From: Leclercia sp. 29361
Lineage (GTDB): Bacteria > Pseudomonadota > Gammaproteobacteria > Enterobacterales > Enterobacteriaceae
Assembly (NCBI RefSeq): GCF_011290365.1
Contig: NZ_CP049786.1
Span: 2,170,001 to 2,234,000, forward strand
Reading direction: 5' to 3'
DNA length: 64,000 nucleotides
Part shown: piece by piece, positions 52,971 to 60,746 of the stretch
Numbering within the stretch: position 1 is the first letter of the stretch
Layout: every line of letters begins with the position of its first letter
The notes under the pieces: generated by a model
Database searches by the model: none
What the model was told of the DNA's origin: nothing
What the model saw: the letters and a program-made list of their open reading frames with translations, nothing else
Program-made: the position numbers and the translations under genes

Positions 52971-54029
52971 ATGAACAAAACGCCATTACTCCGCTCTCTT
53001 GTACTTTCGCTGGCGATGCTGGTCAGTCTCCCCACCTTTGCGGCCGTTAAAAAAGAGTTCAACGTCTGCTGGACCATCTACGCAGGCTGGATGCCCTGGG
53101 GCACCATCAGCACTAACAAAATCATCGATAAATGGGCCGACAAGTACGGCATCAAAATCAACGTCGTGCAGCTCAACGACTACATCGAATCCATCAACCA
53201 GTACACCGCTGGCCAGTTTGACGGCTGCACCATGACCAACATGGATGCGCTGACCATTCCCGCGGCGGGCGGGGTGGACACCACGGCGCTGATCCTTGGT
53301 AGCTACTCGGAAGGTAACGACGGCGTGGTGATGAAAGGCGAGGGCAAAACCCTTACCGACCTCAAAGACATGAAGATTTATCTGCCGGAACTGTCCGTCT
53401 CCCACTACCTGCTGGTGCGCGGGCTGGAGAAAGCCGGGCTGGCGGAGAAAGACGTCACCGTGGTCAACACTTCAGACGCGGATATCGTCTCGGCCTTCGC
53501 CACGCAAAATGTGCAGGCCGCCGTGGCATGGAACCCGCAGCTCTCGGTTATCAAAGGCACACCGAAAACCACCGAGGTGTTCAGCTCCTCGCAGGTGCCC
53601 GGCGAGCTGATCGACATGATGGTGGTCAACAGCGAAACCCTGAAGGACAACCCGGCGCTGGGCAAAGCGCTGACCGGGGCATGGTACGAGATGATGGGGC
53701 TGATGAAGGCCCAGGATGCGAACGCCCTGAATGCGATGGCGGCGGCGTCCGGCACCGATCTCACCGGCTATCAGGCGCAGCTGAAAACCACCCACCTGTT
53801 CTACACCCCGCAGGACAACATCGCCTTTGTCACCTCGGCGGATCTGGCGAAAACCATGCAGCGCGTGGCGGCGTTCTCCTTCGATAAAGGGCTGCTGGGC
53901 GATGGCGCACAGAGCGCTGATTTTATCGGGATGAGCTTCCCGGGCAATGTAACCCAGGGCGATGCCAGCAATGTCAAACTGCGCTTTGACGACAGCTTCG
54001 TGAAGATGGCCGCCGCGGGCCAGCTGTAA
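52971..54029 (+). CDS. Guanidine-operon ABC transporter substrate-binding protein
   Basis: A 352-residue periplasmic binding protein of the nitrate/sulfonate/taurine group, with signal peptide (SLAMLVSLPTFA) and mature N-terminus AVKKEFNVCWTIYAGWMPWG. Aromatic residues (Trp, Tyr in WTIYAGWMPW) may form a cation box. Family members are annotated as urea-carboxylase-associated transporters. The riboswitch in front and the enzymes behind indicate guanidine or a closely related compound as ligand. First gene of the operon; its stop overlaps the next start region (TAATG). Confidence 0.9.
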   Translation: MNKTPLLRSLVLSLAMLVSLPTFAAVKKEFNVCWTIYAGWMPWGTISTNKIIDKWADKYGIKINVVQLNDYIESINQYTAGQFDGCTMTNMDALTIPAAGGVDTTALILGSYSEGNDGVVMKGEGKTLTDLKDMKIYLPELSVSHYLLVRGLEKAGLAEKDVTVVNTSDADIVSAFATQNVQAAVAWNPQLSVIKGTPKTTEVFSSSQVPGELIDMMVVNSETLKDNPALGKALTGAWYEMMGLMKAQDANALNAMAAASGTDLTGYQAQLKTTHLFYTPQDNIAFVTSADLAKTMQRVAAFSFDKGLLGDGAQSADFIGMSFPGNVTQGDASNVKLRFDDSFVKMAAAGQL

Positions 54030-54046
54030 TGAGTGACGGAGTCTCC

Positions 54047-54862
54047 ATGCGACAAATTAATCGTCATCCTACCCCGGGCATGCGGCTGATGCTGGTGATG
54101 CTGCCCTTTGTCCTGCTGCTGGCCGTCTACTTTTTTGGCTCGGCGGTGCGCCTCGAGGCCAACCCCCAGGACAAGCTGCTGCCCGGCCTGCAGCAGATGC
54201 TGGATGCGATCTCGCGGATGGCCTTTACCCCGGATAAACGCAGCGGCGAGTACCTGTTCTGGGTCGATACCCTGGTGAGCCTGGCCCGTCTGCTGGTGGG
54301 GCTTTCGATCGCCTCGCTGATCGGCCTGTGCATCGGCATCACCGCCGGGGTGTTCCCCCTGTGGCGCGCGTCGCTGTCGCCGCTGATGACGGTGCTGTCG
54401 ATGGTCCCGCCGCTGGCGATTTTACCGGTGCTGTTTATTGTCTTCGGGCTGGATGAGCTGTCAAAAATCATGCTGATTGTTATCGGCATCACCCCGATGC
54501 TGGCCCGGGATCTGGAGCATCGTGCCTGTGAAATCCCACCCGAGATCCTGATCAAAGCCCAGACCCTGGGGGCTAACAGCTGGACGCTGGTGCTGCGGGT
54601 GGTGTTGCCGCAGCTGCTGTCGCGCCTGCTCACCTCGCTGCGCCTGCTGCTTGGTTCGGCCTGGCTATTCCTCATTTCGGCGGAGGCCATCTCCTCCACC
54701 GCCGGGCTGGGGTATCGCATTTTCCTCGTCCGCCGCTATATGGCGATGGATGTGATTATCCCCTATGTCCTGTGGATCACGCTGCTGGCCTGGCTGATGG
54801 ATCTGGCCCTGCGCCAGCTGCACAAACGCTGTTTCCCATGGGCAGAAGGAGGTAAAGCATGA
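54047..54862 (+). CDS. Guanidine-operon ABC transporter permease
   Basis: A 271-residue TauC/SsuC-like inner-membrane permease with about six helices and the ATPase-contacting loop LIKAQTLGANSWTLVLRVVLP. I choose the ATG at 54047 (MRQINRH) with GGAG 5 nt upstream; the ATG at 54029 overlapping the previous stop would add six residues and is possible through coupling. Overlaps the ATPase gene by 4 nt. Confidence 0.9.
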   Translation: MRQINRHPTPGMRLMLVMLPFVLLLAVYFFGSAVRLEANPQDKLLPGLQQMLDAISRMAFTPDKRSGEYLFWVDTLVSLARLLVGLSIASLIGLCIGITAGVFPLWRASLSPLMTVLSMVPPLAILPVLFIVFGLDELSKIMLIVIGITPMLARDLEHRACEIPPEILIKAQTLGANSWTLVLRVVLPQLLSRLLTSLRLLLGSAWLFLISAEAISSTAGLGYRIFLVRRYMAMDVIIPYVLWITLLAWLMDLALRQLHKRCFPWAEGGKA

Positions 54863-55635
54863 GTTTTATCACCATCAACAATATCTGGCAGGAGTACGGC
54901 GACCATGTGGTGCTGGAGCGGTTGAATCTGCAGATCAACGAGGGTGAGTTCTGCTCGATGGTTGGCGCCTCCGGCTGCGGGAAATCGACCTTCCTGCGTC
55001 TGCTGCTCGGGCAGGAGACGCCGAGCCGGGGAACGATCACTCTGGACGGTAAACCGCTCACCGCCGAACCGGACAACCGCCGGGGCGTGGTGTTCCAGCG
55101 CTACTCGGTCTTTCCGCACCTCAGCGTGCTGGATAACGTCGCTATCGGCCTCGAACTGCCGCAATCCCCGCTGTTCGGACGACTGTTTGGCGCGAAAAAA
55201 CGCGCCGCGCGGGAGCAGGCCGCGCAGATGCTGGATAAGGTCGGTCTCGGCCATGCCCTCGACAAATATCCCGCCCAGCTCTCCGGCGGGATGCAGCAGC
55301 GTTTAGCTATCGCCCAGGCCTTCATTATGCAGCCCCGAGTGTTGCTGCTGGACGAACCCTTTGGCGCGCTGGATCCCGGCATCCGCAAAGATATGCACGC
55401 GCTGCTCCTGCAGCTGTGGGGCGAAACCCGCATGACGGTGTTTATGGTCACCCACGATCTCTCCGAAGGCTTCAACCTCGGCACCCGCCTGCTGGTGTTC
55501 GACAAGGTGCGCCTCGATCCGCAGGCTCCGAACGCCTACGGGGCGCGCATTGCCTACGACATTCCGCTCAACGAGACCCGGCTCTCCGCGCTGAGCGGTT
55601 CGGCTCCCGACAACGTTTATGCCTTAAGGGGTTAA
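54859..55635 (+). CDS. Guanidine-operon ABC transporter ATP-binding protein
   Basis: A 258-residue ATPase of the nitrate/taurine import family: Walker A GASGCGKST, signature LSGGMQQRLA, Walker B VLLLDEPFGALD and switch His in VTHD. AAGGAGG sits just before its ATG inside the permease gene. It completes a three-gene importer. The first deiminase subunit gene begins 4 nt after its stop. Confidence 0.92.
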   Translation: MSFITINNIWQEYGDHVVLERLNLQINEGEFCSMVGASGCGKSTFLRLLLGQETPSRGTITLDGKPLTAEPDNRRGVVFQRYSVFPHLSVLDNVAIGLELPQSPLFGRLFGAKKRAAREQAAQMLDKVGLGHALDKYPAQLSGGMQQRLAIAQAFIMQPRVLLLDEPFGALDPGIRKDMHALLLQLWGETRMTVFMVTHDLSEGFNLGTRLLVFDKVRLDPQAPNAYGARIAYDIPLNETRLSALSGSAPDNVYALRG

Positions 55636-55639
55636 CACT

Positions 55640-56347
55640 ATGACGACTTTACGTGAAGAGATCCTGCCTGGCGGCGGCCACCTCTCATTTGTGCTTAAGC
55701 GCGGACAGATCCTGCGTATGACCGACCTCGACGGCGGGGCGAACGTCAGCCTGATGATGCTCAATCCGCACGAGAAGAGCGAACGCCTGAACCTGCCGGA
55801 CACTCTGAAAGGCCAGCACACCGCGCGCCTGACCGCCGGTCACTGCTTCTACTCCGATATGGGCCGGGTGCTGGCGGGCATTACCGCTGATACCGCAGGC
55901 TGGCACGATCCCTTTGGCGGGGTGCTCAATGCCGCCGAAGTGACGGAAAAATATGGCCAGGGACGCTATCAGGAATTGCGCAACGGCTTCTACCGTAACG
56001 GCACCGACAACCTACTGGTGGAGATGGGCAAGTGGGATCTCAACCTCGAAGACCTGCTGATGGTGGTGAACTTCTTCAGCAAAGTGACCGTGGACGATCA
56101 CGGGCAGTTCAGCTTCCACCGCGACCATTCCCAACCGGGCAGCTACGTCGAGCTGTTCGCCCCGATGGACACATTGATGGTGATGACCGCCCTACAGCAT
56201 CCGATGGACCCGTCCACCGAGTATGCCCCGCGCCCGGTGCAGCTGAGCTGGCGGCAGGCAGAGGACGAGGAGGGCGCCATTAACGCACTCCTCACGCGCC
56301 CGGAAAACGGCCGCGCCATCACCAACACCCAACTTTTCGCCCTGTAA
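55640..56347 (+). CDS. cgdA: Carboxyguanidine deiminase subunit (UAAP1 type, DUF1989)
   Basis: A 235-residue protein of the family first named urea-amidolyase-associated protein 1 (DUF1989). Work on bacterial guanidine use showed that the two DUF1989 proteins of such operons form carboxyguanidine deiminase, converting carboxyguanidine to allophanate and ammonia. At the segment where the paralogue has [12 protein letters not shown] this protein has [12 protein letters not shown], lacking both Cys (Ala86), so it may be the non-catalytic partner. Which subunit is called A or B is not certain from sequence. Second paralogue follows after 11 nt. Confidence 0.85.
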   Translation: MTTLREEILPGGGHLSFVLKRGQILRMTDLDGGANVSLMMLNPHEKSERLNLPDTLKGQHTARLTAGHCFYSDMGRVLAGITADTAGWHDPFGGVLNAAEVTEKYGQGRYQELRNGFYRNGTDNLLVEMGKWDLNLEDLLMVVNFFSKVTVDDHGQFSFHRDHSQPGSYVELFAPMDTLMVMTALQHPMDPSTEYAPRPVQLSWRQAEDEEGAINALLTRPENGRAITNTQLFAL

Positions 56348-56358
56348 GGAGCCGCAAG

Positions 56359-56991
56359 ATGACCATTGTCAGCGAAAAAAAGCCTGAAGAGGCGACCTTC
56401 CGCCACGTGATCCCGGCGGGCGAGCCCTACCTGTTTGAAGTAAAAAAGGGCCAGACCTTGCGCCTGCTGGATCTGGAGGGTAACCAGGCGGTGGATACCC
56501 TGTTCTATAGCGCCGAAAACCCGCGGGAGCGCTACGACGCTCAGCGCACGCTGCGTCGGCAGAACAACGCCTATCTGACCAGCGGGAGCGTGCTCTACTC
56601 CAATCTCGGCAACCCGCTGCTGACCATCGTGGCTGATACCTGTGGACGACACGATACGCTCGGCGGGGCCTGCGCCCAGGAGAGTAACACCGTGCGCTAT
56701 GCCCTCGACAAGCGCCATATGCACAGCTGCCGGGACAACTTCCTCTGCGCCTGTCTGCACGATGGCCGCCTGCAAAAGCGCGATATCGGGGCCAACATCA
56801 ACTTCTTTATGAACGTGCCGGTCACCCCGGAGGGCGGGCTGACCTTTGCCGACGGTATCTCCGCCCCGGGGAAATATGTCGAACTGCGCGCGGAGTGCAA
56901 CGTCATCGTGCTGATCTCCAACTGCCCGCAGCTGAATAACCCCTGCAACGGCTGGAACCCGACCCCGGCGGAGGTACTGGTATGGAACTGA
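56359..56991 (+). CDS. cgdB: Carboxyguanidine deiminase subunit (UAAP2 type, DUF1989)
   Basis: A 210-residue DUF1989 protein, urea-amidolyase-associated protein 2. It contains a Cys-rich centre: Cys95 and Cys105 in [12 protein letters not shown] and Cys124, 130 and 132 in [10 protein letters not shown], residues suited to metal binding or catalysis that the upstream paralogue lacks. The two subunits share [19 protein letters not shown] and [16 protein letters not shown] segments. Expected to act with the upstream protein on carboxyguanidine. Its last codons overlap a possible 28-codon gene. Confidence 0.87.
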   Translation: MTIVSEKKPEEATFRHVIPAGEPYLFEVKKGQTLRLLDLEGNQAVDTLFYSAENPRERYDAQRTLRRQNNAYLTSGSVLYSNLGNPLLTIVADTCGRHDTLGGACAQESNTVRYALDKRHMHSCRDNFLCACLHDGRLQKRDIGANINFFMNVPVTPEGGLTFADGISAPGKYVELRAECNVIVLISNCPQLNNPCNGWNPTPAEVLVWN

Positions 56992-57068
56992 CGCCCACCC
57001 GCTGGCAGCGCCTGCGCCAGATGCTTTACCGCCTGTTCGAGGTGCGCGCCGGACGCATCCTGCCGTAA
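56982..57068 (+). CDS. Possible 28-residue protein between cgdB and the carboxylase gene
   Basis: An ATG overlapping the last codons of the deiminase gene (TATGGAACTGA) opens a 28-codon frame encoding a basic, helical peptide ([20 protein letters not shown], then VRAGRILP) and ending TAA. It fills most of the 152-nt gap before the carboxylase gene in an otherwise tightly packed operon. No separate ribosome site is seen, so translation would be coupled. It may be a genuine small protein or chance. Confidence 0.35.
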   Translation: MELTPTRWQRLRQMLYRLFEVRAGRILP

Positions 57069-57143
57069 ACGTTTTTTCCCCGTGGACGACCATGCGGTGA
57101 GCCAATTTTCGGCGGGACGACCCGCCACGATTGAGTCTGAACT

Positions 57144-60100
57144 ATGTTGACGAAACTCCTGATTGCCAACCGCGGGGCGATTGCCTGCCGCATTCTGCGC
57201 ACGCTGCGCGCCATGAACATCGGCGGCGTGGCGGTCTATTCCGAAGCGGATATCAGCAGCCTGCATCTTCGCGAGGCCGACGAGGCCCTGAGCCTGGGCG
57301 ACGGCCCGGCGGCGAACACCTATCTGGTCAGTGAAAAAATCATTGCCGCGGCGAAAGCCAGCGGTGCTCAGGCGATCCATCCGGGCTACGGTTTTCTCTC
57401 GGAGAACGCCGCCTTTGCCGAAGCCTGCGAGACCGCGGGTATTGCCTTTGTCGGCCCCACGCCGGAGCAACTGCGACTTTTTGGCCTGAAACATACCGCC
57501 CGGGCGCTGGCCAGGGCCCACGGGGTGCCGATGCTGGAAGGCACCGAACTGCTGGCGGATGTGAATGAGGCGCTGACAGCCGCCGAACAGGTCGGCTACC
57601 CGGTGATGCTGAAAAGCACCGCGGGCGGGGGCGGGATCGGCATGCGCGTCTGCTCTACCGCCGCCGAACTCTTCGAGGCCTTCGATGCGGTGGTGCGGCT
57701 GGGGAAAAACAACTTCAGCGATGCGGGGGTGTTTATTGAGAAGTACATCGAGCGGGCACGGCATCTCGAAGTCCAGCTGTTTGGCGACGGCAAGGGTGAG
57801 GTGATCGCCCTCGGCGTGCGCGACTGCTCGGTGCAGCGACGTAACCAGAAGGTGCTTGAGGAGACCCCTGCGCCGAACCTGCCCGACGGGATGGGGGACG
57901 CCCTGTGCCATGCTGCGATCACCCTGGGTAAAGCGGTCAACTACCGCAGCGCGGGCACCGTGGAGTTTGTCTACGACAGCAACGCAGAGCGGTTCTACTT
58001 CCTCGAAGTGAATACCCGTTTGCAGGTGGAGCACGGCGTCACCGAGCAGGTGTGGGGCGTGGACCTGGTGCGCTGGATGATTGAGCTGGCAGCCGGAACC
58101 TTGCCGCCGCTGGCGGAACTGCGCGATAGCCTGCAACCTGACGGCCATGCCATTCAGGCGCGAGTCTATGCGGAAGATCCCGGTCGTCAGTTCCAGCCCT
58201 CGCCGGGCCTGCTCACCGAGGTGGTGTTCCCGGCGGATGACCGTCGCTCTCTGCGCATCGATACCTGGGTAGAGTCCGGCTGTGAAGTCCCGCCATTTTT
58301 TGATCCGATGCTGGCGAAAATCATCGCCTGGCAACCCACGCGCGATGCGGCGATGGAGACCCTGCATGCCGCCCTGGGTAACACTCATCTGTACGGCGTG
58401 GAGACTAACCGCAGCTACCTGCAGCAGATCTTAACCTTTACCCCGTTCGCCAGCGGCGAGCCCTGGACCCGCTGTCTGGAGGGGCTAACCTACCAGGCTT
58501 CTACCCTGGAGGTGCTGAGCGCCGGAACGCAAACCACGGTGCAGGATTACCCAGGGCGCACTGGCTACTGGGCGGTCGGGGTGCCGCCATCGGGACCAAT
58601 GGACAGCCGGGCGCTGCGTCTCGGCAACCGTCTGCTGGGCAATGATGACCGCGCCGCGGCGCTGGAGATCACCCTCAGTGGCCCGACGCTGAAATTTAAC
58701 TGCGATGCCCAGCTGGTGGTGACCGGGGCAGAGATTGACCTTACCCTCGACGGCGAGCCGCTGGAAAACAACCGGGTCTTTACCGTGCAGCGCGGCATGA
58801 CGCTGCGAATGGGAGATATCATTAACGACGGCGTGCGCAGCTATCTGTGCCTGCGCGGCGGATTTAACGTCCCGGATTACCTCGGGAGCAAAAGCACCTT
58901 TACCCTCGGGCAGTTTGGCGGTCACGCCGGACGCGCCCTGCGTACCGGGGATGTGCTGCACGTTGCGCCATTGACCGCGCCATGCCCGGAACAGCACCTG
59001 CCTCAGGCCTTGCGTACCACCCTGGGCGCGGTGCGTGAACTGCGGGTGATCTACGGCCCGCACGGCGCGCCGGAATATTTTACTCCTGAATACATGCAGA
59101 CCTTCCTCACCACCGACTGGGAAGTGCATTTCAACTCCAGCCGCACCGGCGTGCGCCTCATCGGCCCTAAACCCGAGTGGGTGCGCGACAGCGGCGGCGA
59201 GGCGGGTCTGCATCCGTCGAACATTCACGACAACCCCTATGCCATCGGCGCAGTGGATTTTACCGGCGATATGCCGGTGATCCTCGGCCCGGATGGCCCG
59301 AGCCTGGGCGGGTTTGTCTGCCCGGTCACGATTATCGAGGCCGATCTGCCCGCGGTCGGGCAGCTGAAAGCGGGGGATAAAGTGCGCTTTGTGCCCGTCG
59401 ACATTGCTACCGCCCGACGTCTGGCGCAGGCAGAGGAGGCGCAAATCGCCAGCCTGCACCCGCTGGTGGTCGACTGGCAGCCAGCCAAAATCACCTCGCC
59501 AGTAGTGCTGGAGCAGGGGCAGGGCGATAAACGGCTGGTGGCGCGGCTTTCCGGCGATACCCATCTGCTGCTGGAGATTGGCGATCCGGAGCTGGATCTG
59601 GTCCTGCGTTTTCGCGCTCACGCCCTGATGCAGGCCCTGGAAGCGCGAGCCCTGGACGGGGTGATTGATTTGACGCCGGGCATTCGCTCCCTGCAAATAC
59701 ACTATCAGCCTGAGGCGCTCAGCCTGACAGCGCTGCTGGAGGTGGTCGCTGGGTTGTGGCAGGACGTGTGCCTGCAGGATGCGCTGGAGGTGCCGTCGCG
59801 CGTCGTCTGGCTGCCGCTCTCCTGGGACGATCCGGCCTGCCAGAAAGCCATCGACAAATACATGACCACCGTGCGCCGGGACGCGCCCTGGTGTCCAAGC
59901 AACCTCGAATTTATTCGTCGCATTAACGATCTGGCGAATATCGACGAGGTCTACAAAACGGTGTTCGACGCCAGCTATCTGGTGATGGGGCTGGGGGATG
60001 TCTATCTCGGCGCGCCGGTGGCGACGCCGCTCGATCCGCGTCATCGACTGGTCACCACTAAATACAACCCGGCCCGCACCTGGACGGCGGAGAACTCGGT

Positions 60101-60746
60101 GGGGATCGGCGGGGCTTATCTGTGCGTCTACGGTATGGAGGGGCCGGGCGGGTATCAGTTCGTTGGGCGCACGCTGCAGATGTGGAGCCGTTATCATGCG
60201 GTAGAGGATTTTGGCGGCAAGCCCTGGCTGCTGCGCTTCTTCGATCAGATCCGCTTCTACCCGGTCTCCGCCGACGAGCTACTTACCATCCGCCGCGATT
60301 TCCCGCTCGGGCGCTACCCGCTGCGCATCGAACAGACCACCCTGAAGCTTGCCGAATATCAGCAATTTCTCGCTGACGAAGCCCAGGGCATTGAGGCGTT
60401 TCGCACTCATCAGCAGGGGGCATTTAACGCCGAGCGTGAGCGCTGGATCGCCAACGGCCAGGCGCACTTCGACAGCAGCGACGTGCTGGCGGAGGAGGGC
60501 GAGGATGCTCCGCTTCAGCCGGGACAGGCCGGGATCGACAGCCCGATATCCGGCAATCTGTGGCAGGTGAACGTTGAGGTCGGTACCCCGGTGCGCGAAG
60601 GTGATGTGCTGGTGGTGCTGGAGTCGATGAAGATGGAGATCCCGCTGGTGGCCTCACGGGACGGCGTGGTTAGTCAGGTGCGCGTCCAGCCTGGTTCCTC
60701 GGTGCGGGCGGGTCAGTGTGTGGTGGTTCTGGAGAAAACAGCATGA
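57144..60746 (+). CDS. Guanidine carboxylase (biotin-dependent, urea carboxylase-like)
   Basis: A 1200-residue biotin carboxylase-type enzyme, usually annotated as urea carboxylase. Biotin carboxylase domain (residues 1-450, ATP-grasp KSTAGGGGIGMR, EVNTRLQVEH), two carboxyltransferase domains of the KipA/KipI-like (AHS2, AHS1) type (about 460-1045), and a C-terminal biotinyl domain with Lys1163 in ESMKME. Enzymes of this family encoded with DUF1989 pairs and ykkC riboswitches prefer guanidine, giving carboxyguanidine; that assignment is by operon context. Its stop overlaps the allophanate hydrolase start (ATGA). Confidence 0.92.
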   Translation: MLTKLLIANRGAIACRILRTLRAMNIGGVAVYSEADISSLHLREADEALSLGDGPAANTYLVSEKIIAAAKASGAQAIHPGYGFLSENAAFAEACETAGIAFVGPTPEQLRLFGLKHTARALARAHGVPMLEGTELLADVNEALTAAEQVGYPVMLKSTAGGGGIGMRVCSTAAELFEAFDAVVRLGKNNFSDAGVFIEKYIERARHLEVQLFGDGKGEVIALGVRDCSVQRRNQKVLEETPAPNLPDGMGDALCHAAITLGKAVNYRSAGTVEFVYDSNAERFYFLEVNTRLQVEHGVTEQVWGVDLVRWMIELAAGTLPPLAELRDSLQPDGHAIQARVYAEDPGRQFQPSPGLLTEVVFPADDRRSLRIDTWVESGCEVPPFFDPMLAKIIAWQPTRDAAMETLHAALGNTHLYGVETNRSYLQQILTFTPFASGEPWTRCLEGLTYQASTLEVLSAGTQTTVQDYPGRTGYWAVGVPPSGPMDSRALRLGNRLLGNDDRAAALEITLSGPTLKFNCDAQLVVTGAEIDLTLDGEPLENNRVFTVQRGMTLRMGDIINDGVRSYLCLRGGFNVPDYLGSKSTFTLGQFGGHAGRALRTGDVLHVAPLTAPCPEQHLPQALRTTLGAVRELRVIYGPHGAPEYFTPEYMQTFLTTDWEVHFNSSRTGVRLIGPKPEWVRDSGGEAGLHPSNIHDNPYAIGAVDFTGDMPVILGPDGPSLGGFVCPVTIIEADLPAVGQLKAGDKVRFVPVDIATARRLAQAEEAQIASLHPLVVDWQPAKITSPVVLEQGQGDKRLVARLSGDTHLLLEIGDPELDLVLRFRAHALMQALEARALDGVIDLTPGIRSLQIHYQPEALSLTALLEVVAGLWQDVCLQDALEVPSRVVWLPLSWDDPACQKAIDKYMTTVRRDAPWCPSNLEFIRRINDLANIDEVYKTVFDASYLVMGLGDVYLGAPVATPLDPRHRLVTTKYNPARTWTAENSVGIGGAYLCVYGMEGPGGYQFVGRTLQMWSRYHAVEDFGGKPWLLRFFDQIRFYPVSADELLTIRRDFPLGRYPLRIEQTTLKLAEYQQFLADEAQGIEAFRTHQQGAFNAERERWIANGQAHFDSSDVLAEEGEDAPLQPGQAGIDSPISGNLWQVNVEVGTPVREGDVLVVLESMKMEIPLVASRDGVVSQVRVQPGSSVRAGQCVVVLEKTA

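Noticed and set aside
56697..58388. Long open frame of 563 codons on the minus strand opposite the carboxylase and deiminase genes
   Set aside because: It lies antisense to conserved coding sequence in GC-rich DNA, its composition (rich in Arg, His, Gln, Gly) is typical of shadow frames, and it has no motif or ribosome site.
58485..60197. Long open frame of 570 codons on the minus strand within the carboxylase gene
   Set aside because: Same reasoning: complementary to the carboxyltransferase region, which has clear conserved domains on the plus strand.
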